DNA of 46,815 bases from Planctomycetota bacterium (GCA_020849665.1 JADLFX010000035.1:1-46815); one strand, 5' to 3'. Numbered from the stretch's first letter, positions 1-8,981 are shown. Program-made: numbers and translations. The notes: generated by a model not told the origin, from the sequence alone.

Positions 1-148
1 GCGAAGTACACCATCCGACGCCGCTGCGGCGGGGCCCCGGTTTCTCCCCGCCGCGACGCGGCGGCGGCGACGACGCGAAGTACACCATCCGACGCCGCTG
101 CGGCGGGGCCCCGGTTTCTCCCCGCCGTCACGCGGCGGGGGCGACCAG
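1..148. repeat. Tandem direct repeat, 74-bp period, two copies
   Basis: Two head-to-tail copies (1-74 and 75-148) share an identical block of 53 bases (1-53 and 75-127) that starts GCGAAGTACACC. Their tails differ at a few positions (CGACGCGGC against TCACGCGGC). Each unit contains the inverted pair CGGCGGGG and CCCCGCCG around CCCCGG, so each can fold. A degenerate remnant (CGACGCCGCTGG) follows near 163. The array runs off the left edge, so its full copy number is unknown. It lies just upstream of the LamG gene and contains no evident ORF. No spacer variation of CRISPR type is seen. Confidence 0.85.
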
Positions 149-249
149 GCTGAAGACACCACCGACGCCGCTGGCGCGAGCTGGAGGACGGATCGGCGCA
201 GCGCGACACGACTCCACCGCTCCGCGCTACCATGGCCTTGGAGGTTCCC

Positions 250-1380
250 ATGGGCCCAAACATCCGCGGGCTGCTGGTCCTGGCGGCCCTGTTCGGATCC
301 GCACTCCCGGCGCAGTCCTGGGCCGTGGAGTTCCAGAACTACTCCGCCGGCCATGCAGTGGAGCTGCCCCACCATCCGGCGATGCTCACCCAGAAGGAGG
401 TCACGATCGAGGCCTGGGTGAAGTCCGGGGCGCCGTGCGAGTTCCATGTGTTCCAGCGCTATGCGGCCTCGGCCGAGCACAAGGCGCTCTTCGTGCTGCG
501 CGACGGCAGCATCTCGCTGCGCTACGCGGGCTCGCCATGGTTGTCCACCGGCCCGGTCACCGACCCGAACCGGTTCCCCTTCGACGGTCAGTGGCACCAT
601 CTCGCCTTCGTGCGCCACGCCGACGACCGGTACGCGGTGTTCGTGGATGGGACGCCCGTGCTGATGGGGGGGCCGGGTCCCTGCTGGCAGACCTGCGCGA
701 TCGTGGGCACCACGACGCCCACGCTCTTCGCCTACACCAGCGGCAGCTTCGCGATGGCGAAGCTGCGCGTGTCGTCGGCGGCGCGCTACACGCAGGCGTT
801 CGCACCGGCGACGCGCTGGGAGAGCGACGCGCAGACGGTCCTCCTGCTGCTCTTCGACGAAGGCCAGGGCAACCAGCTGCACGACAGCAGCCCGTCCGGG
901 CAGGTCGGCGTGATCCGCTCCGCGGCGTACCTGTACCGATGGATCGAGGGGCCCACGCATCCGGCGACGTCCGTCCCGTTCGGCCCCTCCTGCCGGGGCA
1001 GCACCGGCGCGCCGGACCTGCAGGCGTGGTCGGGCCTGCGCCCGCGGCTCGGGCAGCTCTGGACCGTGACCGCCGCGCCCCTGACGCCGGGCCGGGCGGT
1101 CTTCGTGGCCCTGGGACTCTCCGATTCCCAGGCCGGTGCCGTCCGGCTTCCCTACGACCTCAGCCACCTGGGCATGACCGGCTGCCAGCTGCTGCAGAGC
1201 GGTGAGCTGGCCTTCCAAGCCGCCAATCCCATCGGCGTCATCCACTGGAGCATGGCCATCCCGAACGGCCCCTGGCTCGCGGGCGGCCGGTTCTTCGTGC
1301 AGGTCTACGCCCTGGATCCGGCGGCGAACCCGGCCGGGCTCGTGACGAGCAACGGCCTCGCGGCGACGGTCGGATACTGA
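250..1380 (+). CDS. Secreted LamG-domain (concanavalin A-like) surface protein
   Basis: A 376-residue exported protein. The ATG at 250 is chosen over the in-frame ATG at 232 because GGAGG (240-244) sits six bases upstream, and the protein then begins with a compact signal peptide ending A-L-P-A before Q. Residues about 25-215 form a LamG/concanavalin A-like sandwich: EVTIEAWVK, the WHHLAFVRH strand and VFVDGTPV are typical of LamG domains that bind carbohydrate or protein ligands. After a Cys-containing linker (PSCRGSTGAP), the last 120 residues form a beta-rich tail that recurs in other exported proteins of this window. No catalytic residues are visible. The function is unknown; a cell-surface or extracellular binding role is inferred. 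Confidence 0.85.
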   Translation: MGPNIRGLLVLAALFGSALPAQSWAVEFQNYSAGHAVELPHHPAMLTQKEVTIEAWVKSGAPCEFHVFQRYAASAEHKALFVLRDGSISLRYAGSPWLSTGPVTDPNRFPFDGQWHHLAFVRHADDRYAVFVDGTPVLMGGPGPCWQTCAIVGTTTPTLFAYTSGSFAMAKLRVSSAARYTQAFAPATRWESDAQTVLLLLFDEGQGNQLHDSSPSGQVGVIRSAAYLYRWIEGPTHPATSVPFGPSCRGSTGAPDLQAWSGLRPRLGQLWTVTAAPLTPGRAVFVALGLSDSQAGAVRLPYDLSHLGMTGCQLLQSGELAFQAANPIGVIHWSMAIPNGPWLAGGRFFVQVYALDPAANPAGLVTSNGLAATVGY

Positions 1381-1547
1381 ATCCGGCGGGGCCGCGGGCG
1401 GCGCCAGGGTGGTCCGGTCCGCCACCCGGGGGAACGCACGAGTCCCATGCTGGGCCGCGTTCGGGGGCTGCCTCAAGTCCAGATCGGGGGCCGTCGAAAC
1501 ACCCGCAAGCCTGGACCAACGTGTCCCGGACGCACGGACCCTGACGC

Positions 1548-2285
1548 ATGGAATCGATCGTCGACATCCGACACGCCCTGGAAGCGCGCAGCGTCACGAC
1601 CTCGCTCGACTCGCTGAAGAACAAGGGCCGTGATCGGGTCCGGGTCATCCGGGCCGAACAGATCGCCGAGATGATCGCCGAGGCGGTGCAGCGCGCCGTG
1701 GCGGGCTCGGGACTGATGACGCAGGAGGAAGTGGATCGCCTGATCCACGAGAGCCGGCGCGAGTTCCAGACGGTGCTGGCACAGCGCCAGAAGGAGTCTG
1801 CCGAGGCGCGCGCGGCGCTCGAGGAGATCGATGGCGTGCGCGCGGAGCTGGAGGCGGCGCAGGCGCGCGTGCGCGAGCTCGAGGCCGAACTGGCCCAGGG
1901 CGGCTCCGGGGCGGCCAACGATCCCGCGCAGGGCCGGCTCATCCAGACCCTCATGGCCGAGGTGGCGCAGCTCAAGGCGTCGATGTCGCAGCCGCAGGTG
2001 GTGGTGGCGACGCAGCCGGTCCAGGCCCAAGCCCAGGACGGCAACCTCGCCGCGGCGATCGCGAAGCTCGCCGGCACGCTCGAGGAGCGCATCGACAAGA
2101 TCGGTCGCAAGGTGGGCGTGAGCAGCGCAGTCGAGGCCGACGCCGTCGACTACTCGCGGATCTTCGCCAAGGGCGACGACAAGAAGATGGAGTCGAACCT
2201 CGACACCATGCAGGTGCAGCAGAAGAGCGCCGGCGGGATCGCCGGCAACCTGGCCAAGCTGAAGAAACTCAAGGGCGGAAGCTGA
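1548..2285 (+). CDS. Coiled-coil protein paired with an actin-like protein
   Basis: A 245-residue soluble protein without signal peptide or membrane segment. The N-terminal 60 residues (MESIVDIRHALEARSVTTS, then a basic stretch NKGRDRVRV) look globular. Residues about 60-125 are a strong heptad-rich coiled coil dense in Glu, Arg and Ala (ELEAAQARVRELEAEL). A Gln/Ala/Val-rich linker follows, then a second helical region near 165-190 and a lysine-rich end (LAKLKKLKGGS). It lies 60 bp upstream of the actin-fold gene on the same strand, probably in one transcript, which suggests an adaptor, nucleator or filament-bundling partner. I recognise no named family. The start ATG lacks a clear Shine-Dalgarno site. 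Confidence 0.8.
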   Translation: MESIVDIRHALEARSVTTSLDSLKNKGRDRVRVIRAEQIAEMIAEAVQRAVAGSGLMTQEEVDRLIHESRREFQTVLAQRQKESAEARAALEEIDGVRAELEAAQARVRELEAELAQGGSGAANDPAQGRLIQTLMAEVAQLKASMSQPQVVVATQPVQAQAQDGNLAAAIAKLAGTLEERIDKIGRKVGVSSAVEADAVDYSRIFAKGDDKKMESNLDTMQVQQKSAGGIAGNLAKLKKLKGGS

Positions 2286-2345
2286 TCCACGCGGAGAGCG
2301 GTCCGTCCCGCACGGGGAAGAGAGAGCACGAACGAGCACACGAAC

Positions 2346-3416
2346 ATGCACGACACCAACGAGAACCTGGAGGCCCGGCGGTCCGCTCCCACAGGCGCGC
2401 AGGCCACGTCCAACAAGAACCAGACCGACGTCGCGCTCGGCAAGGGGTTGGACGTCGGTACGGCCAACCTGGCCGCGGCCGTGACCAACGAGGATGGCAG
2501 CGTCACCGTCAATGTCGAGCGCAACGCGTTCCTCGACATCAACAGCGACGTCTATTCCAAGAACATGCTCACCAAGCTGAAGGTGCCCTACGTGGTGCAC
2601 AACAACAAGCTGGTGGTGATCGGCGAGGCCGCGTTCGAGCTCGCCAACGTGTTCGGGAAGGAAGTGCGCCGTCCGATGGCCGACGGGCTGATCAGCCCGA
2701 ACGAGACCGACGCGCTGCCCATGATGCGGCTGATCATCAGCAAGATCCTGGGTGAGCCGCGCCAGCAGGGCGAGAGCTGCTACTTCTGCGTGCCGGCCCC
2801 GTCGATCGACGTCGACAACAACGTCGTCTACCACGAGGGCCTCTTCCAGAGCCTGATCGCCAAGATGGGCTACAACGCGCGCTCGATCAACGAGGCGCAC
2901 GCGGTGATCTTCTCCGAGCTGGCGGAGCAGGACTTCACGGGCATCGGCCTCTCGTTCGGCGGCGGCATGGTGAATGCCTGCGTCGCCTACAAGTCGATCC
3001 CCTGCCTGTCGTTCTCGGTGGCGCGCGGCGGCGACTGGATCGACAAGAACGTCGCCCACGTGCTCGGCACCAAGAAGAGCAAGGCGACCTTCCTCAAGGA
3101 GCGGGGCGTGGACATCCGCGACCCCAAGAACCGCGAGGAGGAGGCGATCGCGATCTACTACCGCAACCTGATCAGCTACGTGCTGCAGAACATCAAGGCG
3201 CGGTTCGAGGGCGGGCAGAACATGCCGAGCTTCCAGGACCCGGTGGACATCGCCTGCGCGGGTGGCACCTCGCTGGTGGGCGGATTCATCGAGGTGTTCC
3301 GCGACGAGTTCAGCAAGATCGACTTCCCGATCCCGGTGGGTCGCATCTTCCGCGCCGAGGACGCGCTGATCTCGGTGGCCAAGGGCTGCCTGGTCGCCGC
3401 GGCGATCGGCGAGTGA
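2346..3416 (+). CDS. Actin/MreB/FtsA-fold protein, divergent
   Basis: A 356-residue protein with the actin/Hsp70 fold. After a disordered 30-residue N-terminus come phosphate-1 (GLDVGTANL, residues 34-42), a connect-1-like helix (NEAHAVIFSE, 182-191), phosphate-2 (GLSFGGGMVN, 201-210) and the adenosine loop (AGGTSLVGG, 305-313). Length and motif spacing resemble MreB, FtsA, PilM or MamK relatives. The usual acidic residue of phosphate-2 (D in D-x-G-G-G) is Ser here (S203), so ATP hydrolysis may be slow or lost although binding looks possible. There is no FtsA 1C domain or amphipathic tail that I can identify. It probably forms a filament or a membrane-associated scaffold with the upstream coiled-coil protein (inference). 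Confidence 0.85.
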   Translation: MHDTNENLEARRSAPTGAQATSNKNQTDVALGKGLDVGTANLAAAVTNEDGSVTVNVERNAFLDINSDVYSKNMLTKLKVPYVVHNNKLVVIGEAAFELANVFGKEVRRPMADGLISPNETDALPMMRLIISKILGEPRQQGESCYFCVPAPSIDVDNNVVYHEGLFQSLIAKMGYNARSINEAHAVIFSELAEQDFTGIGLSFGGGMVNACVAYKSIPCLSFSVARGGDWIDKNVAHVLGTKKSKATFLKERGVDIRDPKNREEEAIAIYYRNLISYVLQNIKARFEGGQNMPSFQDPVDIACAGGTSLVGGFIEVFRDEFSKIDFPIPVGRIFRAEDALISVAKGCLVAAAIGE

Positions 3417-3420
3417 GGCC

Positions 3421-3450
3421 GCGGGCCGCCGGTCACGTGCCGGCGGCCGC
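3421..3450. terminator. GC hairpin between convergent genes
   Basis: GCGGGCCGCCGG (3421-3432) pairs with CCGGCGGCCGC (3440-3450) with one bulged G. The seven-base loop contains the stop codon of the minus-strand glycosyltransferase. No T-tract follows on either strand. It is positioned to end both the actin-like and the glycosyltransferase transcripts. Confidence 0.5.
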
Positions 3451-4584
3451 AGGGACACGGCCCGCGAGGGCCGCACGGAACAACGCGCGCCGGCGGGAGC
3501 CGACCTTGTCCCAGGTGTACTCCTGGGCACGCAGGGCCGCGGCCCGCCCCAGACGCGCACGCAGGTCCGCATCGTTGGCCACGCGGCGGATCGCCTCGAC
3601 CCAGCCGTCCTGGTCGTAGGGATCCACGACCAGGGCTTCGATGCCGTCGCGCGCCACGTCGCCCGCACCCATCGGGCTCAGGATCGGCGCCAGCCCGAAC
3701 GCCAGGGCCTCGTAGCTGACCAGCGGGCTGCCCTCCTCCAGCGACGAGAACACGAAGACGTCGGCGGCGCGGTACAGGCTGGGCAGGTCGTCGCTGTAGC
3801 CGACGAAGCGCACGTCGCTGCGCCCCCGATGCGGTGCCAGCAGCGCCTCCACCTCGGGTTTCACGTCCCCGCACACCACCAGGGTGCCGCGCACCTGCGC
3901 GCGCGCCCAGGCCGCGAGGAGCAGGTGGATGCCCTTGCGCAGGTTCAGGGTGCCGACGAAGAGGAACACCGGATCACGGTCGACCGGGGTCCGGGGCGGG
4001 GGAGCGAGCTTGCGCGGCGACCAGCCGTAGCTGGTGCGCAGGATCTTGGCGGGCGCGACCCCGGCGTCGAGCAGGGAGCGTGCCACCGCCGGGCTGGGCG
4101 CGAACACGAAGTCGGCAAGATCGATCTTGCGCTGCTCCTCGTGCGTGTCCGCCTCGCTGATCTGGCTCGGGCCCACGAGGCCCGCGCGCCGGCGCGCCTC
4201 GTCGAGGATGCGACGCGAGGTGGCGCGGTGGCAGTTGATGCGCTCCAGGACGATCGGCTTGCCCAGCGCCCGCATCTCGGTGAAGAGGGGCACCGGCACA
4301 CCGGTCCACGGCCAGGCGGCGTCGGCGTCGCGCAGCAGGCGCCGGAACCGCTGTGCCGCGCGCCGCTGCAGGAAGGGCCGCATCCGGTCCACGCGGAACG
4401 CCAGGCGATTCAGCCACCACGGCACGACGCTGTGGACGAAGGGGCGCACAGCCCGGCGCTCCGCCGAAGGCACCACCAGGTCCACCTCGAGGCCATCGCC
4501 CGTCACGTGTTCGGCGAGCGCGAGACAGGCGTGGCTCACCCACACGTCGGTGCAGTGGATCGTGAAGAAGGAGGTGACGCGCAT
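3433..4584 (-). CDS. Glycosyltransferase family 4 (GT-B fold)
   Basis: A 383-residue cytoplasmic GT-B glycosyltransferase. The ATG at 4584 is chosen because the protein then opens with the usual first strand of GT4 enzymes (MRVTSFFTIHCTDVW); the codons further upstream translate to low-complexity Arg/Ser sequence. The C-terminal donor-binding half is clear: FLFVGTLNLRKGIHLLL (typical GT1/GT4 start), then EEGSPLVSYEALAFGLAPI, the conserved E-x7-E type nucleotide-sugar site, and a terminal helix with a YTWDKV motif. It would transfer a sugar from an NDP donor to a lipid- or glycan-linked acceptor; the substrate cannot be told. It converges on the actin-like gene and lies downstream of the amidase gene, 88 bp away. 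Confidence 0.88.
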   Translation of the reverse strand: MRVTSFFTIHCTDVWVSHACLALAEHVTGDGLEVDLVVPSAERRAVRPFVHSVVPWWLNRLAFRVDRMRPFLQRRAAQRFRRLLRDADAAWPWTGVPVPLFTEMRALGKPIVLERINCHRATSRRILDEARRRAGLVGPSQISEADTHEEQRKIDLADFVFAPSPAVARSLLDAGVAPAKILRTSYGWSPRKLAPPPRTPVDRDPVFLFVGTLNLRKGIHLLLAAWARAQVRGTLVVCGDVKPEVEALLAPHRGRSDVRFVGYSDDLPSLYRAADVFVFSSLEEGSPLVSYEALAFGLAPILSPMGAGDVARDGIEALVVDPYDQDGWVEAIRRVANDADLRARLGRAAALRAQEYTWDKVGSRRRALFRAALAGRVPAAAGT

Positions 4585-4654
4585 CCGAGGCGCAGTGTGG
4601 AGCGCGTGGCGGGCGGAGTCGAACGCCCGTTGGGATTCCCCAGCCGGGGCCCGC

Positions 4655-4668
4655 GCGCCGCGCGGCGC
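4655..4668 (-). terminator. Perfect GC palindrome after the amidase stop codon
   Basis: GCGCCGCGCGGCGC is a 14-base perfect palindrome starting five bases beyond the amidase stop codon (4673). It has no T-run. It could act as a U-less terminator or as an mRNA 3' stabiliser. Confidence 0.35.
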
Positions 4669-4672
4669 AGGT

Positions 4673-7645
4673 TCAGCGCGGCGTGACGCGTGCCCAGGGC
4701 AGGAGCACGCCCTCCACGGGCGGGCTGGCCGACGCGATCGTGAAGCCCGAGAAATGGAACGGCACACCCCGCAGGAGCGGCAGCGCGGGGGCGAAGAAGC
4801 CGGCGCTGGCGCGCCCCTGGCCGTCCAGGGCACCCTGGAAGCCGAGGAACACGCCGTTGCCCGGCAGCAGGCTGAACGAGAACAGGCCGTCGGGCTGCAG
4901 CGGCAGGACGCCACCGCCCGGGAGTCCGATGCCCGGACCGAGTCCGAACGAGGCGAGGAGCACATACGGCCTGCCGGCCTCGCCCGGCACGTGGAGGACG
5001 AGCGGCGCGGTGCTGCCGAGGGCGACCTCGGCCGGGGCCTCCAGCGCCCGCGGCGCCAGCAGGAAGCGCAGCGCGCGGGCCATCAAGCGGGCGCGCAGGT
5101 CGTGGTTCACCACGGTCTCCAGCGGGAAGCCGAGCGTCACGACGCGGGCGTTGCCCGCCGCGCGCTCGATGCCCGCGCCGGTGCCGGCCGGCGTGTAGAC
5201 GAGGCACACACGGCCGCTGGCATCGGCGGGGGCCAGGACGTCGGGGTAGTCGACGTCGTAGGTGCCCTGCGTGCCGTCGTCGAACGCGCCGGGGCCGAGA
5301 CCCTGGAAGATCCCGCCCGTCGCGTCCGCGAAGGTCCGCGTGCCGGCATCGTCCGCGACGTAGCGCACGCCGAGGACGCCGTGGAGGAATGCGCGATCCT
5401 GCGCCGAGCCGTTCGCGTCCAGGTCCCAGGCCAGCTCCGCGCCGCTGACCAGCAGCCGGCCGCCCCGGTCGAGGTACGCGGCGACCAGGGTCTGTTCCGC
5501 GGCGGAGAAGGTCTCGTCGCGGGTGCTCTCCTCGCCCAGCGCCCAGTCGACGGCGCGGTAGCCACCCAGCGCCACGCGCCCGAGGAGCAGCGCCTCGTTG
5601 CTCGCCGCGTCGAAGGCCAACGAGAACTCCCCCGCCCTGCGGATCGCCTCGCCGTGCCGGCTCAGGTAGTCGCGCGTGTTGGCGGCGGGCTTCACGTAGC
5701 GATCGAGGCGGTCGAACCCGTTCACCAGCAGCAGGTCGGCGGCGCCGGTGTGCGCGGTGCCCGCGCAGAGCACCTCGCTGGGGAACGATCGTCCGCTGGC
5801 ATTCAGGGCGCGGACCCGGAACGAGAGCAGCGTGCCCGGGGGCAGCGGACCCGTCGACCAGCTGGTCGACGCGACCTGCGCGGCCTCGAGGAAGCCCTTG
5901 CCGTCCGGCGCCGTCTCGATGGCGTAGAGGGTGGCTCCGGCCACGGGCTCCCAGGCCACGCGCAGTCCGCGCTGGCCGTCCTGCTGCACGCGCAGGCCCA
6001 CGGGCGCCTCGGGTGCGAACGGCGCGGCCGGCGCGAAGTAGCGCATCACGGCGCGCGCCAGGGCCCGGCCGGCGACGTAGCGGAAGCGCGGATCGTGCAG
6101 CGCGTTCAGGTCGCGGGAGCCGGGCGTGTCGTGGAAGGCGAGCTCCACCAGCACTCCAGGCATGCTGCTCAGGACGCGCACCTCGCCGAAGTTGGCGCTC
6201 TTGAGGCCGCGGTCCACCCAGGCGGGGTCGTATTCGGCGCGGATGTCCTGGATCAGCCTGCCCTGCACCAGGCCCTGCAGCGTGGTGGAACCGGCGGTCG
6301 CGCCGCCGCTGTACACGAAGGTCTCGGTGCCCGCACCGCCGCCGGCGTTGGTGTGCAGGGAGAGGTAGGCGTCGGCTCCCTGCCACTCGGCGTAGGCGGG
6401 CCGGCAGGTCACGTCGTCCCCGTCGTCGGAGCCGGTGCCGCGCACGTAGACCGAGCTCGGCGCGCCCACGTACTGGGTCCAGTAGCGCGCGGCCTCCTGC
6501 CAGCGCGGCCGGCCGCTGGTGCCCGTGCCGCGCGGGATGCTGCCGGCTCCGGCGCCCAACCGCACGGCATCGGCGACCACGACCCGCCCGGAGACCGCGC
6601 CCTGGTTGTCGAGGCTCACGCGTGCGCCCTGCGCCTGCGTGAACCAGTACTCCCCCAGCCAGACCCAGCGCCGGTCGTCGCGGGTCTGGTCGACGCGGAC
6701 CTCGGTGCTGCCGCCGCTGTGGTGGATCGTGAAGCGGGCGTCGGCGGCGCGGTTCGTTCCCGCGCTCCAGAAGGCCTGCACGCCGTAGTGGCCGTCACGC
6801 GGCACCGCGACCTGGAAGGTGGCCACCGCGTCGCGCAGCGGGCTCGTGAACGCGTAGCGATAGCCGCTCCCCGACCAGCCGCTGCCCGCCCCCTGGGCCC
6901 AGGTGCCCGTCTCCGTGTAGCCGGGGGCGCCCTGGTCGTCGTTGACGATGCGCTCGTCGGGGGCGCGGCCGCGCTCGCGCGCCACGACCACCCTGGCGCC
7001 CAGGTTCTCGAGCGCGGGGAGCACGAAGTCCATGCAGATCTCGTGGGTGTGCAGGTCTTCGATCGTCCCGTCGATGGTGCCGCGCTGCGTGGTCCATCGA
7101 TTCAGCGTGGCGCTCCAGTAGTAGCCATGCCCGGGCGAGACGAAGATGGTCCTGCCGCTCAGCGCCCCGGCCGATGCGCTGGGCGCGAGGGGTGGAGTGG
7201 GGGGCGGCTGCGCGCCGGCACGGCGCGCCAGGACCCGCTCGAGCGCCGCCTGGAACTCGTCGATCGGCCGCACCCGGCCGAGGGTGTCGCGGACCAGGAT
7301 CTCCACCGCGCGCGCGCCGGTGGCGTCGAGGGCAGTCTTCGCGATCTGCTCGAGCGCGTGCTCGAGTGCGTCCGTGCCGAGGAGGCGCAGCAGGGAGTGG
7401 TCGAGGGTGAGGCGGACCCGTGCGCCGTCCTGGACCAGGGCCAGGAGCCGCGTGCCCGGGGGGATCGCGGTGCCGAGTCCCGCCTCCGGCGGCCCGGCGA
7501 GGAGCACCTCGAGCACCTGCCGTGGCTGCGCGCCGGGCAGGGGCCAGGCCACGAGGTTGCCATCGCGCAGGAAGAGAGCCGCCTGGGCCGGCAGGGTCGA
7601 GGCCAGGAGGAGGGCGCCGAGGCTTCGGTACCAGGCCGTTCGCAT
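4673..7645 (-). CDS. Secreted GerMN/Amidase_3 N-acetylmuramoyl-L-alanine amidase with golvesin-like insert
   Basis: A 990-residue exported multidomain amidase. Start ATG 7645 gives a signal peptide ending T-L-P-A before Q. Residues about 30-120 resemble a GerMN domain (LLAGPPEAGLGTAIPPGTRL). The Amidase_3 zinc fold follows: H173 (SPGHGYY), E196 (TIEDLH), H431 (SLHTN) and catalytic E501 (VELAFHD). It is interrupted at about 241-364 by a golvesin/xanthan-lyase-like domain (GWSGSGYRYAF, VVVADAVRLG). A fibronectin III-like domain (about 550-635), a Rossmann-like region resembling GATase-like domains and a C-terminal beta-rich tail complete it. It should cut the MurNAc-L-Ala bond outside the cytoplasm. 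Neighbours encode NamZ, matching a muropeptide-degradation role. The reading frame is intact. Confidence 0.85.
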   Translation of the reverse strand: MRTAWYRSLGALLLASTLPAQAALFLRDGNLVAWPLPGAQPRQVLEVLLAGPPEAGLGTAIPPGTRLLALVQDGARVRLTLDHSLLRLLGTDALEHALEQIAKTALDATGARAVEILVRDTLGRVRPIDEFQAALERVLARRAGAQPPPTPPLAPSASAGALSGRTIFVSPGHGYYWSATLNRWTTQRGTIDGTIEDLHTHEICMDFVLPALENLGARVVVARERGRAPDERIVNDDQGAPGYTETGTWAQGAGSGWSGSGYRYAFTSPLRDAVATFQVAVPRDGHYGVQAFWSAGTNRAADARFTIHHSGGSTEVRVDQTRDDRRWVWLGEYWFTQAQGARVSLDNQGAVSGRVVVADAVRLGAGAGSIPRGTGTSGRPRWQEAARYWTQYVGAPSSVYVRGTGSDDGDDVTCRPAYAEWQGADAYLSLHTNAGGGAGTETFVYSGGATAGSTTLQGLVQGRLIQDIRAEYDPAWVDRGLKSANFGEVRVLSSMPGVLVELAFHDTPGSRDLNALHDPRFRYVAGRALARAVMRYFAPAAPFAPEAPVGLRVQQDGQRGLRVAWEPVAGATLYAIETAPDGKGFLEAAQVASTSWSTGPLPPGTLLSFRVRALNASGRSFPSEVLCAGTAHTGAADLLLVNGFDRLDRYVKPAANTRDYLSRHGEAIRRAGEFSLAFDAASNEALLLGRVALGGYRAVDWALGEESTRDETFSAAEQTLVAAYLDRGGRLLVSGAELAWDLDANGSAQDRAFLHGVLGVRYVADDAGTRTFADATGGIFQGLGPGAFDDGTQGTYDVDYPDVLAPADASGRVCLVYTPAGTGAGIERAAGNARVVTLGFPLETVVNHDLRARLMARALRFLLAPRALEAPAEVALGSTAPLVLHVPGEAGRPYVLLASFGLGPGIGLPGGGVLPLQPDGLFSFSLLPGNGVFLGFQGALDGQGRASAGFFAPALPLLRGVPFHFSGFTIASASPPVEGVLLPWARVTPR

Positions 7646-7690
7646 GCGCGAGAAGGATAGCGCCGTGCGCCGGCGTCCCCGCCGCACGGC

Positions 7691-8881
7691 TCACGCAGGG
7701 TAGAGCAGGTCCTCGGCCACGGCGCTCCACCACGCCTTGGCATCGGCCGCGCCGAGGCGGGCCACCTCGGCCGGTGCGGCGCCGGCGTCCACGGCGCTGC
7801 GCACCCCGGGGTCGCCGGTCAGGATGTCGATCGGCGCGTGCACCGCCTCGTATTCGTACGGCGGCGGACGCCACGCGAAGTGCTCGGGCCAGAGACGGCG
7901 CAGGGCCGCGAGCAACCCAAGCGAGAACCGGTAGCTGCGCACGGCGTGGGGTTCGCGCGGGTGCAGGTAGAGCCCCCCGCAGGACTCCCCATGGAACTTG
8001 TGGAAGGTGGGACGGAAGCGGTAGGGCCGCACCACGAGCGCGTCGTCCAGGACCGGCTCCAGTTCCCGCAGCAGCCGATGCGGATCGACCCACGGCGCGC
8101 CGCAGACCTCGAAGGGCGTCGTCGTGCCGCGCCCTTCGGACACGTTGGTGCCCTCGAGCAGCACCTGCCCGGGGTAGACCAGGGCGCCCTCGTGCCGGGG
8201 CAGGTTGGGGGAGGTGGGCACCCAGGTCCGGCCCAGGTCGCCCCACAGGAGGTCCCGCCGCCAACCCTGCATCGGCACGACGTGCAGGCGTGCGCCGAGG
8301 CCGGCGCTGCGGTTGATGTGGCGGGCGGCCTCGCCCAGGGTGAGGCCGTGGCGCATCGGCACCGGGTGCAGACCGACGAAGCTGCGCAGCGCGGGCGAGA
8401 GCGGCGGTCCCTCGACCAGTCGGCCGCCGATGGGGTTCGGGCGGTCGAGGACCAGCACCTCGACGCCTGCAGCGGCGCAGGCCTCCAGGCAGAGCATGAG
8501 GGTCCAGACGTAGGTGTAGACGCGCGTGCCCACGTCCTGCAGGTCCACGACCAGGAGGTCCAGTCCCTTGAGCTGCTCGGCGCTCGGCTTGCGGGTTGCC
8601 GCGTAGAGGCTGTGCACGGGGATCCCGGTCTCCGGATCGCGACCGTGCGGGCTCTCGATCATGTTGTCCTGCTCCTCGCCGAACAGGCCGTGCTGCGGCG
8701 TGAAGAGGGCGCGCAGGTGTCCGGGGAAGCGCGCGCCCAGGAGTGCATGCGCGCAGCGGAAGCCCGCGTCGAGTGAGGCCTGGTTGCAGAGCAGGCCGAA
8801 GCGCGCGTGGCGCAGCGCCTCGGGCGGGTCCTCGAGCGCGACCTCGAGTCCCAGGCGGAACGCGGGACGGGACGGGGGCAT
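7691..8881 (-). CDS. namZ: NamZ-family exo-beta-N-acetylmuramidase (DUF1343), no signal peptide
   Basis: A 396-residue protein of the DUF1343/NamZ family, which in Bacillus and Bacteroidetes releases MurNAc from the non-reducing ends of peptidoglycan fragments. Family signatures are present: LLCNQASL, ALFTPQHGLFGEEQDN, VVDLQDVGTRVYTYV, LDRPNPIGG, LEGTNVSEGRGTTTPFE and the C-terminal RPTFHKFHGESCGGLYLHP. No hydrophobic signal segment precedes the domain from the ATG at 8881, or from the alternative ATG at 8929. This copy is therefore predicted to be cytoplasmic, unlike the second NamZ at 10400-11674. It sits 45 bp upstream of the amidase gene on the same strand and is probably co-transcribed with it. 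Confidence 0.88.
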   Translation of the reverse strand: MPPSRPAFRLGLEVALEDPPEALRHARFGLLCNQASLDAGFRCAHALLGARFPGHLRALFTPQHGLFGEEQDNMIESPHGRDPETGIPVHSLYAATRKPSAEQLKGLDLLVVDLQDVGTRVYTYVWTLMLCLEACAAAGVEVLVLDRPNPIGGRLVEGPPLSPALRSFVGLHPVPMRHGLTLGEAARHINRSAGLGARLHVVPMQGWRRDLLWGDLGRTWVPTSPNLPRHEGALVYPGQVLLEGTNVSEGRGTTTPFEVCGAPWVDPHRLLRELEPVLDDALVVRPYRFRPTFHKFHGESCGGLYLHPREPHAVRSYRFSLGLLAALRRLWPEHFAWRPPPYEYEAVHAPIDILTGDPGVRSAVDAGAAPAEVARLGAADAKAWWSAVAEDLLYPA

Positions 8882-8981
8882 GCGGCGGGTGGCGAGGCAC
8901 GCTCCGGCACGCGGAGCAGCCGTGCACATGCTACCGCCGCGGCGCGTGCGACGGTTCGGGGCGGGAATGTGGCGCTCTTGG

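Noticed and set aside
1..148. CRISPR array
   Set aside because: There are only two units of 74 bp without the repeat/unique-spacer alternation, and no cas genes.
4034..7660. Long plus-strand open frame over the glycosyltransferase and amidase genes
   Set aside because: It has no domain-like sequence, and the opposite strand encodes clear GT4 and Amidase_3 motifs.
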